A stretch of 64,000 nucleotides of DNA. Source: Caldicellulosiruptor changbaiensis (lineage in GTDB: Bacteria > Bacillota > Thermoanaerobacteria > Caldicellulosiruptorales > Caldicellulosiruptoraceae). The notes under the pieces were generated by a model. The model saw only the letters and a list, made by a program, of their open reading frames with translations, was not told where the DNA came from and made no database searches. This document shows positions 8,215 to 17,236 of this stretch, one piece after another; position 1 is the first letter of the stretch, and the number at the start of each line of letters is the position of its first letter. A program made the translations under genes and the position numbers. The stretch covers positions 1,838,501 through 1,902,500 of the forward strand of contig NZ_CP034791.1 of the NCBI RefSeq assembly GCF_003999255.1, in the 5' to 3' direction.

Positions 8215-9129
8215 TTATTGTGGTTGTGGCAAAAATCTTGCTGGGTTTTGGTTCTCACCGTTGTATAAAATCTCAAAGTGTAAATGTGGTGGGTCCATGT
8301 ATTCTATATTAGAGCTTGTCCCCACCTCACCAATTTTTTGCCCTTGCCTAACTATGTCTCCAACTTGGACATATTTTAAATCTTTCAAGTTAAAGTATTT
8401 TGAAATATATCCATCACTATGGTCAATTACAACATATTTTCCATAAAGAGGGTCTTCGCCCAAGTCAATTACAGTGCCGTCAAAGCAAGCTTTTATATCG
8501 CTACCTTCTTCTGCTTGAATATCAATGCCTGAATGTTCTGTCCATTCATCTAAGGTTTTAGAGTACACAAGTGACTGGTCAGAAAACTCTCTGATTACCT
8601 TGCCAGAAACAGGATATATAGGCTTGAACACAAGAGGATTTATTACTTCTATTTCGTCTCCTAAGCTATTTCTTCCCTGATTTTCCTCTGCAGTTGTATT
8701 AGCCTTTTGTTGTGCATGCTGTTGTTTATTAGCATTGCTTGCGGCGTCATTCTTAGTTGTTAAAGAACTTTCATTCTTTTTTGAACTGTAAGCTGAGTTT
8801 GAGCTATGAATACTTTGGGTATTGTCTTCTGATTTCCTTTGAGATACATTTTTATTTCCTGTTTTTTCAGTTGTTGCAGGGCTATTTTTTAATTTATCTT
8901 GTTTGGTCACTTCTTGCATACCAACTTGTGGAATTGCATTAGAGGTATCGCTGTTGTTCAGGCTTACATTATTATCTTGCTTTTCTTCAACCTCATACTT
9001 CGTAAAATCAGTAGTTGCAATTGTATAAATTGAAAAACCAATTACAAAAAGACAAACAACCACAATTATATAAAATCCTTTGGTGTCAAAAAAGTTTATC
9101 AATCTTTCTTTCCAATCCTTTTTATTCAT
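8215..9129 (-). CDS. spoIIQ: Membrane-anchored M23 protein, SpoIIQ-like
   Basis: About 304 residues: cytoplasmic start, one membrane helix, a long low-complexity Ser/Asn/Lys/Gln-rich linker, then a LytM/M23 domain. The zinc-ligand motifs HSGID (HxxxD) and PHLHFEI (HxH) are both present. The usual YxHL histidine region reads KYFNLK, so the general-base histidine is missing. SpoIIQ pairs with mother-cell SpoIIIAH across the engulfing membranes; clostridial versions keep the zinc site. The frame could open upstream at 9198, but GGAGGTGC lies before the ATG at 9129. The sporulation context supports the call; a generic M23 endopeptidase is the alternative. Confidence 0.75.
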   Translation of the reverse strand: MNKKDWKERLINFFDTKGFYIIVVVCLFVIGFSIYTIATTDFTKYEVEEKQDNNVSLNNSDTSNAIPQVGMQEVTKQDKLKNSPATTEKTGNKNVSQRKSEDNTQSIHSSNSAYSSKKNESSLTTKNDAASNANKQQHAQQKANTTAEENQGRNSLGDEIEVINPLVFKPIYPVSGKVIREFSDQSLVYSKTLDEWTEHSGIDIQAEEGSDIKACFDGTVIDLGEDPLYGKYVVIDHSDGYISKYFNLKDLKYVQVGDIVRQGQKIGEVGTSSNIEYMDPPHLHFEILYNGENQNPARFLPQPQ

Positions 9130-9293
9130 CTTGACTTTGCACCTCCTTCCATATAAATATTCTTGCCAGCTATTTCTCAAACTATACATAAATAACATCT
9201 TAAATATCCATATTTTTTCTTTGAATATTAGAAGAGGATTTGATATGATTTATTTAAAAATCAGTTATGTCAACTTAGAATGAGGTGCAAACA

Positions 9294-9554
9294 ATGGAAA
9301 GGCGAAATACAAAGAAAAGACTATTTGGAAAGATTTCATCTACTTCAAAAAAGATTTTGTTAATCATAGGAACAATTTCTGTTATAATGCTTTTGCTTGG
9401 TATAAAGTTCTATTTTCTATCTTTGCACTATGTGTCTGATAAGATTGATTTAAAAACTTTGTCACAGGGGCTTTTGCAAAATTCACTTTACATATTCATA
9501 GAAGGGTTGGCAGCTGCTATTATAATTGACTACTTGGCAAAGACAAAAAATTAA
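9294..9554 (+). CDS. Small two-helix membrane protein, unknown
   Basis: An 86-residue protein with a basic N-terminus (MERRNTKKRLFGK) and two predicted membrane helices (about 20-42 and 60-78). The start is ATG at 9294 because GAGGTG sits six bases upstream; GTG at 9285 would overlap that SD. It is a single-gene plus-strand unit between the SpoIIQ-like gene (divergent) and the minJ-like gene (convergent), ending at a strong terminator. No family recognised. Confidence 0.7.
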   Translation: MERRNTKKRLFGKISSTSKKILLIIGTISVIMLLLGIKFYFLSLHYVSDKIDLKTLSQGLLQNSLYIFIEGLAAAIIIDYLAKTKN

Positions 9555-9597
9555 AGGGCAAAGCTATTTTGAATTCAGCCTTGCCCTTATTTTCTTT
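9553..9597. terminator. Terminator, probably bidirectional
   Basis: AAGGGCAA (9554-9561) pairs with TTGCCCTT (9581-9588), with an inner AGC/GCT extension. It is followed by TATTTTCTTT on plus and TTTAATTTTTTG on minus. It can serve the small membrane gene and the convergent division operon. Confidence 0.75.
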
Positions 9598-9622
9598 GTA
9601 AAGTGTTTTAAAAGTAACTTTT

Positions 9623-10918
9623 TTAGGTTCCTTTATTATTGAACAAAAACCTTTTTATTTTGCTGGCTATACTTTTAATAAATATAAAGTAACCCTCAGT
9701 GTCAATTTCATAGTTTGGCATCACATTTTTGGTAATGACTATTATACCAAGGTTTCTTATCCCATTTTCATAATCCTGATAGTAAAGCTCTTTAATTTTC
9801 CCTCTTTTATCCTTTACCTTCACCCACATATAAATCTGGGCATCTGAAAATATCCTCTCAAGTTCGTTTTCTGATTGAATTAAAACACCATTTATAGAAA
9901 TCAATGTGTCACCCGGTCTAATTCCCATCTTTTCAGCAACGCTATTTTCTTCAACATACAACACCTTGATTGTATTCTCCTCTGCCTCAAATATTGATTT
10001 TCCCTCTTTTTGCTTTTTTTGCTGAAAAAGTATTATGCTCTCATGAGCAATAGGTGCAAACAAAGCTGCAATCCATTTAAAAGCATAGATTCTATATGAA
10101 AGTGCACTTAAAACAAAAAGTACAATGCTAAATATACTTAAGGTAAACGCACTCTTTTTGCTAATCACATGTGGCTCATCAGAAACAGCCAAATCGCCAT
10201 AACCAAGTGCTGCTACAATAGGTGTCAAAAGAAGCAAAGTAGTAGGAGTTACCTGCTGGGGTTTGAACAAAGGCCACCATGAAGGTTCAAACAAATTAAT
10301 CTTTACTGTGGGTGCAGATACCTGAAAGTTAAGCGCAATAATAACCATCGGAATAGCCCAAAACCTTTGCATAAGGTAAGCACCTGTAATCGAATGGTTA
10401 TCTAAATACCCGGTAGATTCGTCCTTTTTTCTTCGTTTTATTACAACAGGTATTGCTCCTCTAAAACCGTCTAAAAATATTAAAAGACTCTCAACAAAAT
10501 GCAAAATTGCAACAATTAATAGTATCCCAGAAATATCTACAGCTGGTTTTTTAAATATCAAAGATACTATTGAAATAATTCCTGCTGAATATGAAAAACA
10601 AAGATACCTTGGATTTATAAGAGCAAGAATCAATGCAATATACCAAAGATAAAGAAAGCTATCTACATCAACCACTATTCCAAAAAATAGAACAATTAAG
10701 CTCACTATATACCCACCTACAAGCCCTGCAATAGACGACTCAATCACTTTGTAAATTAATGTCCTTCGATTATAGCCCAACACATTTTGCTCAAATTCTT
10801 GCTCTCTTTTGTATAAAAACGCTATTAAAATAATTATTACCCAGAAATTCCAACTAAAAAGAAGGCTAAATATGTTAAGCCCTGTTAGCTCAAATATCTG
10901 CCAGAAAAACTTAAACAT
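9623..10918 (-). CDS. MinJ-like polytopic membrane protein with C-terminal PDZ domain
   Basis: About 431 residues. The N-terminal two thirds hold about eight membrane segments; a PDZ domain follows (about 325-400, with EENSVAEKMGIRPGDTLISI-type core and a GVLI strand). This layout matches Bacillus MinJ, which bridges DivIVA and MinD at division sites. Gene order supports this: MinJ, CtpB, FtsX and FtsE genes are also neighbours in Bacillus. The longer frame begins with TTG at 10942 overlapping the protease stop, but GAGGTG is spaced for ATG at 10918. MinD/DivIVA are not in the window, so the role is inferred. Confidence 0.7.
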   Translation of the reverse strand: MFKFFWQIFELTGLNIFSLLFSWNFWVIIILIAFLYKREQEFEQNVLGYNRRTLIYKVIESSIAGLVGGYIVSLIVLFFGIVVDVDSFLYLWYIALILALINPRYLCFSYSAGIISIVSLIFKKPAVDISGILLIVAILHFVESLLIFLDGFRGAIPVVIKRRKKDESTGYLDNHSITGAYLMQRFWAIPMVIIALNFQVSAPTVKINLFEPSWWPLFKPQQVTPTTLLLLTPIVAALGYGDLAVSDEPHVISKKSAFTLSIFSIVLFVLSALSYRIYAFKWIAALFAPIAHESIILFQQKKQKEGKSIFEAEENTIKVLYVEENSVAEKMGIRPGDTLISINGVLIQSENELERIFSDAQIYMWVKVKDKRGKIKELYYQDYENGIRNLGIIVITKNVMPNYEIDTEGYFIFIKSIASKIKRFLFNNKGT

Positions 10919-10938
10919 AAACTGCACCTCAAATCTTC

Positions 10939-12117
10939 TCAAATGCTACTTTTTAGAATTTCAATTGCCTTTTTAAGCTGCAAGTCCTTATTCAGTGGCA
11001 CGTTCATTTTGTCCTGATACTCTTTTGGCTGTAAAACCTGAATGTCAGGTTTTATCCCTTTCTTGTTGATATATGCACCGCTTGGAAGCAAGTATTGACT
11101 AACTGTTATCTTTATTGCTGACCCATCACCAAGTTCAAATACCTGTTGAACTACACCTTTTCCAAAAGTCTTCTCACCTACAATTTTAGCTCTTTTTTGG
11201 TCCTTTAAACATCCGGCTAAAATCTCTGAAGCAGAGGCTGAATATCTATTTGTCAAGACAACAAGAGGTGTTACAGTGTCTCCATTTTTATACGATTTAA
11301 AATACTGCTTGTTATTATATCTATCCTTAAGATAGACTATAAGCTCTCCTTTTTTGAGAAAGTTGCTTGCAACATCAACAACAGACTCTAAAAGTCCACC
11401 AGGGTTAAATCTAAGGTCAATAATAAGAGCTCTGCACCCGCTACTTTTGAGTTTATCATACGCGGCCATAAAATCTTGTGGAGTGTTTTCGTCAAAGTTT
11501 GTTATCTTTATATACCCTATGGTATTATCAAAGATTTTGCTACTCACTGTCTTTATCTTTATTTCGTCTCTAACTATCTTAAAATCTATTGGTTTTGAAC
11601 TGCCATCGCGAAGAACTGTAACAGTAACAGGTGTGCCTTTGGGTCCTCTCATAAGACTAGCTGCTTTGTCAATATCCTTTGCAGTTAGACTAATGCCATT
11701 TACCTTTATAATCTTATCACCCGGCTTTATACCTGCCATATATGCAGGCGAGCCCTCAAAAGAGGTTACAACTTCTATATAATGCTCACCTGGCTCTATT
11801 TTAATACCAATTCCAAAGTATGTTCCTTTGCTCTGAATCACAAACTCGTTAAATTCTTTTTTTGTAAAGTATTCGGTGTAAGGGTCATTCACACTTGCAG
11901 CAATCCCATCAATTGCACCATCTATTAATTTTTGGTCGCTAATATCCTTTGGTTCATAATAGTACTTTTTTAAAAGCCAGATAACCTTAGAGAGCTTGGG
12001 ATTTGTTACCAAATTATTGGTATAAAGTGGACTTCCAAAGTAAAGATATGTTGTAAAAATATATGTTGCCACTGCAGTTATCAAAATTATTGCTATAGTA
12101 TTGAGTCTTTTTTTCAT
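10939..12117 (-). CDS. Carboxyl-terminal processing protease (S41, CtpA/CtpB type)
   Basis: A 392-residue protein: signal anchor (about 7-27), short helical cap, PDZ domain (about 95-180, with GSPAYMAGIKPGDKI), then the S41 peptidase core. The catalytic serine is in TNRYSASASEILAG and the lysine in VGEKTFGKGVVQ. CtpB of Bacillus cleaves SpoIVFA in the sigma-K checkpoint; other family members trim envelope proteins. It sits in an operon with ftsE, ftsX, an EnvC-like M23 protein and the MinJ-like protein, overlapping or closely spaced. It may regulate the envelope hydrolase or act in sporulation; the sequence does not decide. Confidence 0.9.
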   Translation of the reverse strand: MKKRLNTIAIILITAVATYIFTTYLYFGSPLYTNNLVTNPKLSKVIWLLKKYYYEPKDISDQKLIDGAIDGIAASVNDPYTEYFTKKEFNEFVIQSKGTYFGIGIKIEPGEHYIEVVTSFEGSPAYMAGIKPGDKIIKVNGISLTAKDIDKAASLMRGPKGTPVTVTVLRDGSSKPIDFKIVRDEIKIKTVSSKIFDNTIGYIKITNFDENTPQDFMAAYDKLKSSGCRALIIDLRFNPGGLLESVVDVASNFLKKGELIVYLKDRYNNKQYFKSYKNGDTVTPLVVLTNRYSASASEILAGCLKDQKRAKIVGEKTFGKGVVQQVFELGDGSAIKITVSQYLLPSGAYINKKGIKPDIQVLQPKEYQDKMNVPLNKDLQLKKAIEILKSSI

Positions 12118-12132
12118 GTTTTCTTCAGCCCC

Positions 12133-13272
12133 TTATTTCAGATAATTCAATGGGTCGACAACATCGCCGTTGATTCTCACTTCAAAATGAAGGTGTGGAC
12201 CTGTTGAATATCCGGTTGAACCAACATTGCCTATGCATTCGCCTTTCTTCACCTTTTGCCCAACAGAGACATTTATTGAAGAAAGATGAGCATAAAGCGT
12301 ACTAATACCACTTCCATTGTCTAAAATAATGGTTTTCCCATATCCAGAAACCCATCCAGCTAAGATCACATCACCATCAGCTGCTGCTAAAACCCTTGTA
12401 CCATAAGGTGCAGCAATGTCAATCCCTGTATGCATCTTGTTCTTTTTCAAAATAGGATGAAATCTCATCCCAAAATATGATGATATATCATAGTAACCCT
12501 CAAGTGGCCATAAAAGCTTTCCACCTGAATATATTCGCTTTGTCTTTTGTCTTGCCAAAATCTCTTTTATCTTTTTGGAAAGTTCATTCGAAACTCTTTC
12601 CAGTTCATCAAGCATATTTTCTAACTTGTCCTGCTCTTTTTCTAAGTCAGACAAAAGCTTCTTCTTTTCTTGTTGCTCAGCAATGAGCGAATTTTGATAT
12701 TTTTCAAGTTCTGCTTTTTTGTTATTCAAATCTTGTCTTAGCAAAACTAATTCTGCCTTTTTCTTTTTTATATTCTCAATAGATTTTGTATACTCATTTA
12801 GTATTTGCTTATCATACTCAATTATATCGTTAAAAAGATACATTCTTGTAAAAAAGTCTGACAAATTTTTCGAGTCAAGCAAAATCTCTATGTACGAAAC
12901 CGAAACATTGTTCATCTCATATATTGCTCTGATTCTGTCTTTGAACTTTTGGTAATATGCCTCCTTTTTTGCCTGCTCATGTTGAAGTTGCTCTTGGGTA
13001 TCTTTAATCCTGTTCTCAACAATAAGGATATTGTTTTTTAACAAATCAATTTGGCTTTTTGTTTTGTCAATCTCCCTGTCAATATCATCTATCTGATCTA
13101 AAACCTGTTGCTGTTTATTTTTTATTTCAGTAATCTTTTGCTGAGTCTTCTTTTTGTTTTTCTCAACAGATTTGAGTTTGTTCTGATAATCTTTCAGTGT
13201 ATCAGATATAGCACTTTCAAAAAACAAAACAAAAACCAAAAATAAAATTACAATTTTAAGTTTTCTCACCAA
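12133..13272 (-). CDS. EnvC-like murein hydrolase: coiled coil plus M23 peptidase
   Basis: About 379 residues: signal peptide (MVRKLKIVILFLVFVLFF), long Lys/Gln/Glu-rich coiled coils (about 25-245), then a complete LytM domain with HTGIDIA, YAHLSS and PHLHFEV, so all zinc and catalytic histidines are present. EnvC-type proteins are activated through FtsEX, which here is directly upstream. Unlike E. coli EnvC, the intact site suggests it cuts peptidoglycan itself, like the CwlO or PcsB partners of FtsEX in Firmicutes. The start is TTG at 13272 or GTG one codon in; GAGGAGG serves either. Confidence 0.88.
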   Translation of the reverse strand: MVRKLKIVILFLVFVLFFESAISDTLKDYQNKLKSVEKNKKKTQQKITEIKNKQQQVLDQIDDIDREIDKTKSQIDLLKNNILIVENRIKDTQEQLQHEQAKKEAYYQKFKDRIRAIYEMNNVSVSYIEILLDSKNLSDFFTRMYLFNDIIEYDKQILNEYTKSIENIKKKKAELVLLRQDLNNKKAELEKYQNSLIAEQQEKKKLLSDLEKEQDKLENMLDELERVSNELSKKIKEILARQKTKRIYSGGKLLWPLEGYYDISSYFGMRFHPILKKNKMHTGIDIAAPYGTRVLAAADGDVILAGWVSGYGKTIILDNGSGISTLYAHLSSINVSVGQKVKKGECIGNVGSTGYSTGPHLHFEVRINGDVVDPLNYLK

Positions 13273-13284
13273 AGTAAAAAACCT

Positions 13285-13303
13285 CCTCTTCAGAAAAAAG
13301 AGG
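13285..13303 (-). promoter_or_regulatory. Hairpin overlapping the SD of the EnvC-like gene
   Basis: Between ftsX and the EnvC-like gene the minus strand reads CCTCTT, seven-base loop, AAGAGG. The 3' arm contains part of the GAGGAGG SD and TTTTTT follows. It could reduce EnvC-like translation or act as a weak attenuator; this is inference from base pairing alone. Confidence 0.4.
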
Positions 13304-13308
13304 CTATA

Positions 13309-14193
13309 TTAAGCTTTGAGATATCTTCTTAGCGAAATTAGACTTCCTAAAATGCCAACCATGCTTCCAGTTAGAATAAACAATCCTAATATCTTGTACT
13401 TATAAGTAGAGATATTAACAAAATCCACAAAGGCGATTGTTTGCGAGAGGTACTTTATCGAGTAATGATATATTAAAAGCACTACAGCATATGCAAAAGT
13501 TGCTCCCAGTATTCCAATTATAAAGCCTTCAACAACAAAAGGACCGCTTATAAACCGATTTGTTGCACCAATATATCTCATTATAGAAATTTCTCTCCTT
13601 CTTGCAAAAAGGGTAATCTTTATTGTATTTGCTATTATAAATACTGCTACCATGTACAGACCTAAGATCAAAGCTATACACAAGATATTTAGTATTTTCA
13701 TTATCCTCTTTAACTTATCAACCGTTTGAGACGGAAAGTAAACCTGAGCAACTCCTTGTAAATTTTCTAATGCTTTTGCAAGCTCTTTTGTGTATTCTAT
13801 TTTTACAGGACTTACAATAAAATAACCCCGAAGAGGATTGTCTTTTTCAAGTCCCTCCAAAAGAAAAGAATTCTTTCCAAGCTTTTTTTTGAAATCTTCA
13901 AGCGCCATTTCAGGACTTATATAATCATAACTTCGAACCTGTGCATTCTTTCTCAAAAACTCTTCTATCACAGGTACTTTATCTTCTTGACCTTTATGGA
14001 GAATTACTCTTATATCAACAGTCTTTTCTATTTGCTCTGAAATATACTCCAAATTCAACGCAATTGCAATGAAAACCCCAACCACAGTTAAGGCTGCTAC
14101 CACTATTGAGATAGAAGCAGCAGCCATGGTCTTATTTAAAAATATATTCTTAAATCCATCTTTGCAAAAGTACTTGAACGTCTGAAGTCTCAT
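13309..14193 (-). CDS. ftsX: Cell division protein FtsX
   Basis: About 294 residues with the FtsX arrangement: cytoplasmic start (MRLQTFKYFCKDGFKN), a first membrane helix, a large extracellular domain with the VQVYFPSQ-like region (here 'GVAQVYFPSQTVDKL'), and three C-terminal helices after RRREISIMRYIGAT. FtsX couples FtsE ATPase activity to an extracellular peptidoglycan hydrolase, here probably the EnvC-like protein downstream. ATG 14193 is preferred over the upstream TTG/ATG of the open frame because AAAGGGGTT lies just before it. It starts inside the 3' end of ftsE, so the two are translationally coupled. Confidence 0.92.
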   Translation of the reverse strand: MRLQTFKYFCKDGFKNIFLNKTMAAASISIVVAALTVVGVFIAIALNLEYISEQIEKTVDIRVILHKGQEDKVPVIEEFLRKNAQVRSYDYISPEMALEDFKKKLGKNSFLLEGLEKDNPLRGYFIVSPVKIEYTKELAKALENLQGVAQVYFPSQTVDKLKRIMKILNILCIALILGLYMVAVFIIANTIKITLFARRREISIMRYIGATNRFISGPFVVEGFIIGILGATFAYAVVLLIYHYSIKYLSQTIAFVDFVNISTYKYKILGLFILTGSMVGILGSLISLRRYLKA

Positions 14194-14869
14194 AGCTGTA
14201 AACCCCTTTAGGTTGGTCTTTGACAATCCTGCCGTTGTCAATTGCAACAACTCTTTTTCTCATGCTATCCACAATCTCTTTTGCATGTGTTGCAACTAAA
14301 ACTGTCGTACCCCTTTTATTTATATCCTCTAAAAGTCTCATTATCTCCCACGAGGTATCAGGGTCAAGATTTCCAGTTGGTTCATCAGCAACTAGCAACG
14401 AAGGCTTGTTGACAATTGCTCGCGCCAAGGCAACCCGCTGCTGCTCACCACCTGAAAGTTCGTGCGGGTAACATTTTGCCTTGTGCGCAAGCCCAACAAG
14501 CGACAGTACAAAAGGAACTTGCCTTCTGATAAGCTTTGAAGGTGCCCCTGTTATTTGCATAGCAAACTCAACATTTTCATACACAGTCTTGTTCGGTAAA
14601 AGCCTAAAATCCTGAAATACAATGCCAATCTTTCTTCTGTAATAAGGTATTTCTCTCTTAGAAAGTTTATTTAGATTGTACTCTCCAACGATTATCTCAC
14701 CTTCGGTTGGTTCAATCTCTTTTAAAAGAAGTTTAACCAACGTAGATTTCCCCGCACCACTTGAACCTACTATAAATACAAACTCTCCTTTTTCTATTGT
14801 CAGGTTTACTGAACTGAGCGCAAGTACCCCATTAGGATACCTTTTGCTCACATTTATAAACTTTACCAT
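14150..14869 (-). CDS. ftsE: Cell division ATP-binding protein FtsE
   Basis: A 239-residue ABC ATPase with Walker A GSSGAGKST, Q-loop VFQDFRLL, signature LSGGEQQR, Walker B LLVADEP followed by TGNLD, and the switch histidine in ATHAKE. These are all standard for FtsE. It energises FtsX-dependent activation of cell wall hydrolases at division or elongation. The C-terminus extends 44 bases over the start of ftsX. It heads the operon that continues through ftsX, the EnvC-like protein, the S41 protease and the MinJ-like protein. The SD AGGTGAATTTAG precedes the ATG. Confidence 0.95.
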   Translation of the reverse strand: MVKFINVSKRYPNGVLALSSVNLTIEKGEFVFIVGSSGAGKSTLVKLLLKEIEPTEGEIIVGEYNLNKLSKREIPYYRRKIGIVFQDFRLLPNKTVYENVEFAMQITGAPSKLIRRQVPFVLSLVGLAHKAKCYPHELSGGEQQRVALARAIVNKPSLLVADEPTGNLDPDTSWEIMRLLEDINKRGTTVLVATHAKEIVDSMRKRVVAIDNGRIVKDQPKGVYSYETSDVQVLLQRWI

Positions 14870-14891
14870 CTAAATTCACCTGCAATATTCT

Positions 14892-15986
14892 CTAAAATGT
14901 TATATTCCCCTTTGTATATTCAAGATATTGATTCACAAGCATAGCCATCTTAAAGATGATAGCATCCTCAAACTTTCTCAAATCAAGCCCTATCATTCTT
15001 TCAATCTTATCAAGCCTGTATACCAACGTATTCCTGTGGATATAAAGCTGTCTTGCTGTTTCTGACACATTTAAGTTGCACTCAAAGAACATCTCAACAG
15101 TCTGTATTAGCTCTGGATCAAAGTCAGAGAGTTTTACGTCCTTGAAGACTTCTTCTAAGAACATCTCACAAAGCTTTGTTGGCATTTGGTATATGAGCCT
15201 TCCAAGCCCAAGTTTGTGATAGCTTACTATATATTTGTCCTTTTCAAATATATAACCAATTTTTAGCGCTGCTTCAGCTTCTTTATATGACATCGAGAGT
15301 TCTTTTATATCATCAACAACTGAGCCAATTCCAATATATGCTTTCAAAAGAAGCTCTGAGTTAAGAGTATCAAGTATAATCCTTGCTACCTTATAGGCGT
15401 CCTCATCAGTAGAACCAGGCTTTAACTCTTTTATGAACACAAGTATGTTATTGTCAAGCTGAATAATGAAATCCTTCGTGCTCTTTGGAAAGATGCTTGT
15501 CAAAATCTCTCCAACATTAATATCTTTGATTTCTTTTGCATTTGGAATATATATAGCAAAAACAACCCGTGTCGCACCTGTTGCGATATGCAGTTCTCTT
15601 GCTTTTGTGTAAATTTCACCTGGTAAAATGTTATCGTACAATAGATTCTTGATAAACAATTTCTTATCATAAGCAGAAGCAGGCTCTTTTGCCTTCATCA
15701 CAACAAGGTTAAGCATGTCCAAAAGCTTTTCAGCATGTGGTTCTGTGTTGTTTATATACAGTACATATGTGTCTGTTTGGGTTCTAAAAACCTTATATGT
15801 GCGTCCTTCAAAGATTTCAAGATCTGTGTCTGTTTTTATCATGTCAATAGCAACAGTGTTGATTCTATTTTGAGAAAGTGGGTTTGAACTATAAACAACT
15901 CTTCCATCAGCTTCTATATATCCGAATTCATCCTCGATGATATCTTTTGCTTGCTCTAACACATCAATCACCTTTTGTGTCATCAT
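14892..15986 (-). CDS. PucR/CdaR-type transcriptional regulator
   Basis: About 364 residues. The C-terminus carries the PucR helix-turn-helix (HTH_30): FFECNLNVSETARQLYIHRNTLVYRLDKIE. The middle (about 150-250) matches the CdaR GGDEF-like domain, and the N-terminus looks like a putative sugar-diacid sensor region (VIDVLEQAKDIIEDEFGYIEADG). Such proteins respond to small carbon compounds in relatives. The start is ATG 15986 with GTGAGG upstream rather than the GTG within that SD. It has its own sigma-A promoter, but the ligand and target are unknown. The neighbouring MalK/UgpC-type ATPase gene may hint at carbohydrate control (weak inference). Confidence 0.82.
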   Translation of the reverse strand: MMTQKVIDVLEQAKDIIEDEFGYIEADGRVVYSSNPLSQNRINTVAIDMIKTDTDLEIFEGRTYKVFRTQTDTYVLYINNTEPHAEKLLDMLNLVVMKAKEPASAYDKKLFIKNLLYDNILPGEIYTKARELHIATGATRVVFAIYIPNAKEIKDINVGEILTSIFPKSTKDFIIQLDNNILVFIKELKPGSTDEDAYKVARIILDTLNSELLLKAYIGIGSVVDDIKELSMSYKEAEAALKIGYIFEKDKYIVSYHKLGLGRLIYQMPTKLCEMFLEEVFKDVKLSDFDPELIQTVEMFFECNLNVSETARQLYIHRNTLVYRLDKIERMIGLDLRKFEDAIIFKMAMLVNQYLEYTKGNITF

Positions 15987-16029
15987 AACGTTATACCTCA
16001 CCCTTTTCTCAATAGTATTTTATACATCT

Positions 16030-16058
16030 ATTATACTTTTTTTCTTTGCGATTGTAAA
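16030..16058 (-). promoter_or_regulatory. Sigma-A promoter of the PucR-type regulator
   Basis: Minus strand: TTTACA at 16058-16053, 17-base spacer, TATAAT at 16035-16030. This is five of six and six of six consensus matches, about 35 bases upstream of the GTG/SD region. Confidence 0.75.
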
Positions 16059-16071
16059 AGGTTTTTGAAAA

Positions 16072-16108
16072 CAAAAAACCCCTGCCACTTTTAAATGTTG
16101 GCAAGGGC
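16072..16108 (-). terminator. Terminator of the sugar ABC ATPase gene
   Basis: Minus strand: CCCTTGCCA pairs with TGGCAGGGG (one G-T pair) around an 11-base loop and runs into TTTTTTG. It lies just after the ATPase stop codon. Confidence 0.85.
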
Positions 16109-16123
16109 TTATTCTTCTTTTGC

Positions 16124-17236
16124 TTAGTGAACAATTGCCTTTTCTGTTTCTTTGTCAAACAGGTGAATTCTGTTGGCATCAAATGCAAGTTTAATCTTGT
16201 CACCAGCTTTTGTCTTTGACCTTGGGTCAACTCTTGCAATGAGGTTAAGACCATCAACAACTACATAGAGAAGTGTTTCAGAACCAAGCATCTCAACAAC
16301 ATCAACATGGGCATCAACAACAGCATCCTGAGCTGTCTGCAGGAATATCTCTTCATCGTGTAAGTCCTCAGGTCTGATACCCATTATAACCTCTTTACCA
16401 ACATAGCCAAGCTCTTCAACCTTCTTAGCCTTTCCTTCTGGAAGTTTTATTGCATTGTTACCAAATACAACGTACAAGTTCTTATCCTTTTGCTCAATTC
16501 TTGACTCAATGAAGTTCATCTGAGGTGAACCAATAAAGCCAGCAACAAACAGGTTTGCAGGTTGCTCATACAAAACTTGTGGAGTGTCTACTTGCTGAAT
16601 AAATCCATCTTTCATAACAACAATTCTTGTACCCATTGTCATAGCTTCTGTCTGGTCGTGTGTAACGTAGATGAATGTTGTTCCAAGTCTCTTATGAAGT
16701 TTAGACAGCTCTGTTCTCATCTGGACTCTGAGCTTAGCGTCCAAGTTTGAAAGAGGCTCATCCATCAGGAATACCTTTGGCTCTCTGACAATAGCACGCC
16801 CAAGCGCAACTCTCTGTCTCTGACCACCAGACAGAGCCTTTGGCTTTCTGTCAAGCAAGTGCTCAATGCCCAAAATCTTTGCTGCCTCATGAACACGTCT
16901 CTTTATCTCATCTTTTGGAAATTTTCTGAGTTTAAGACCAAATGCCATATTCTCAAAAACAGTCATGTGCGGATACAAAGCATAGTTCTGGAAAACCATT
17001 GCAATATCTCTGTCCTTTGGAGGAACGTCATTTACCAGCTTGTCCCCTATGTAGATTTCGCCCTCTGTGACCTCTTCAAGTCCAGCAATCATTCTAAGAG
17101 TTGTTGTCTTACCACAACCAGATGGTCCAACCAATACTATAAATTCCTTGTCCTCAATGTCAAGGTTAAAATCAGAAACAGCTGTAACACCACCAGGATA
17201 TCTCTTATAAACACCTTTTAATCTTACACTTGCCAT
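16124..17236 (-). CDS. Sugar ABC transporter ATP-binding protein (MsmK/UgpC/MalK type)
   Basis: About 371 residues. The ATPase half has Walker [11 protein letters not shown]-loop [12 protein letters not shown], signature [19 protein letters not shown] and the switch histidine in VTHDQTEA. The C-terminal OB/TOBE domains (about 240-371) include [10 protein letters not shown]. In Firmicutes one such ATPase, encoded away from the permeases, often energises many carbohydrate transporters. Here it stands alone with its own terminator and no permease nearby, consistent with such a shared MsmX/MsmK role (inference). ATG 17236 is chosen because of AGGAGG upstream; the frame remains open to 17278. Confidence 0.9.
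   Translation of the reverse strand: MASVRLKGVYKRYPGGVTAVSDFNLDIEDKEFIVLVGPSGCGKTTTLRMIAGLEEVTEGEIYIGDKLVNDVPPKDRDIAMVFQNYALYPHMTVFENMAFGLKLRKFPKDEIKRRVHEAAKILGIEHLLDRKPKALSGGQRQRVALGRAIVREPKVFLMDEPLSNLDAKLRVQMRTELSKLHKRLGTTFIYVTHDQTEAMTMGTRIVVMKDGFIQQVDTPQVLYEQPANLFVAGFIGSPQMNFIESRIEQKDKNLYVVFGNNAIKLPEGKAKKVEELGYVGKEVIMGIRPEDLHDEEIFLQTAQDAVVDAHVDVVEMLGSETLLYVVVDGLNLIARVDPRSKTKAGDKIKLAFDANRIHLFDKETEKAIVH

Noticed and set aside
11354..11782. A 142-codon plus-strand frame opposite the S41 protease
   Set aside because: Antisense shadow of a strongly conserved enzyme; no SD.
16009..16260. An 83-codon minus-strand frame at the 3' end of the sugar ATPase gene
   Set aside because: It is an alternative frame of the ATPase gene and its terminator; no homology-like features.
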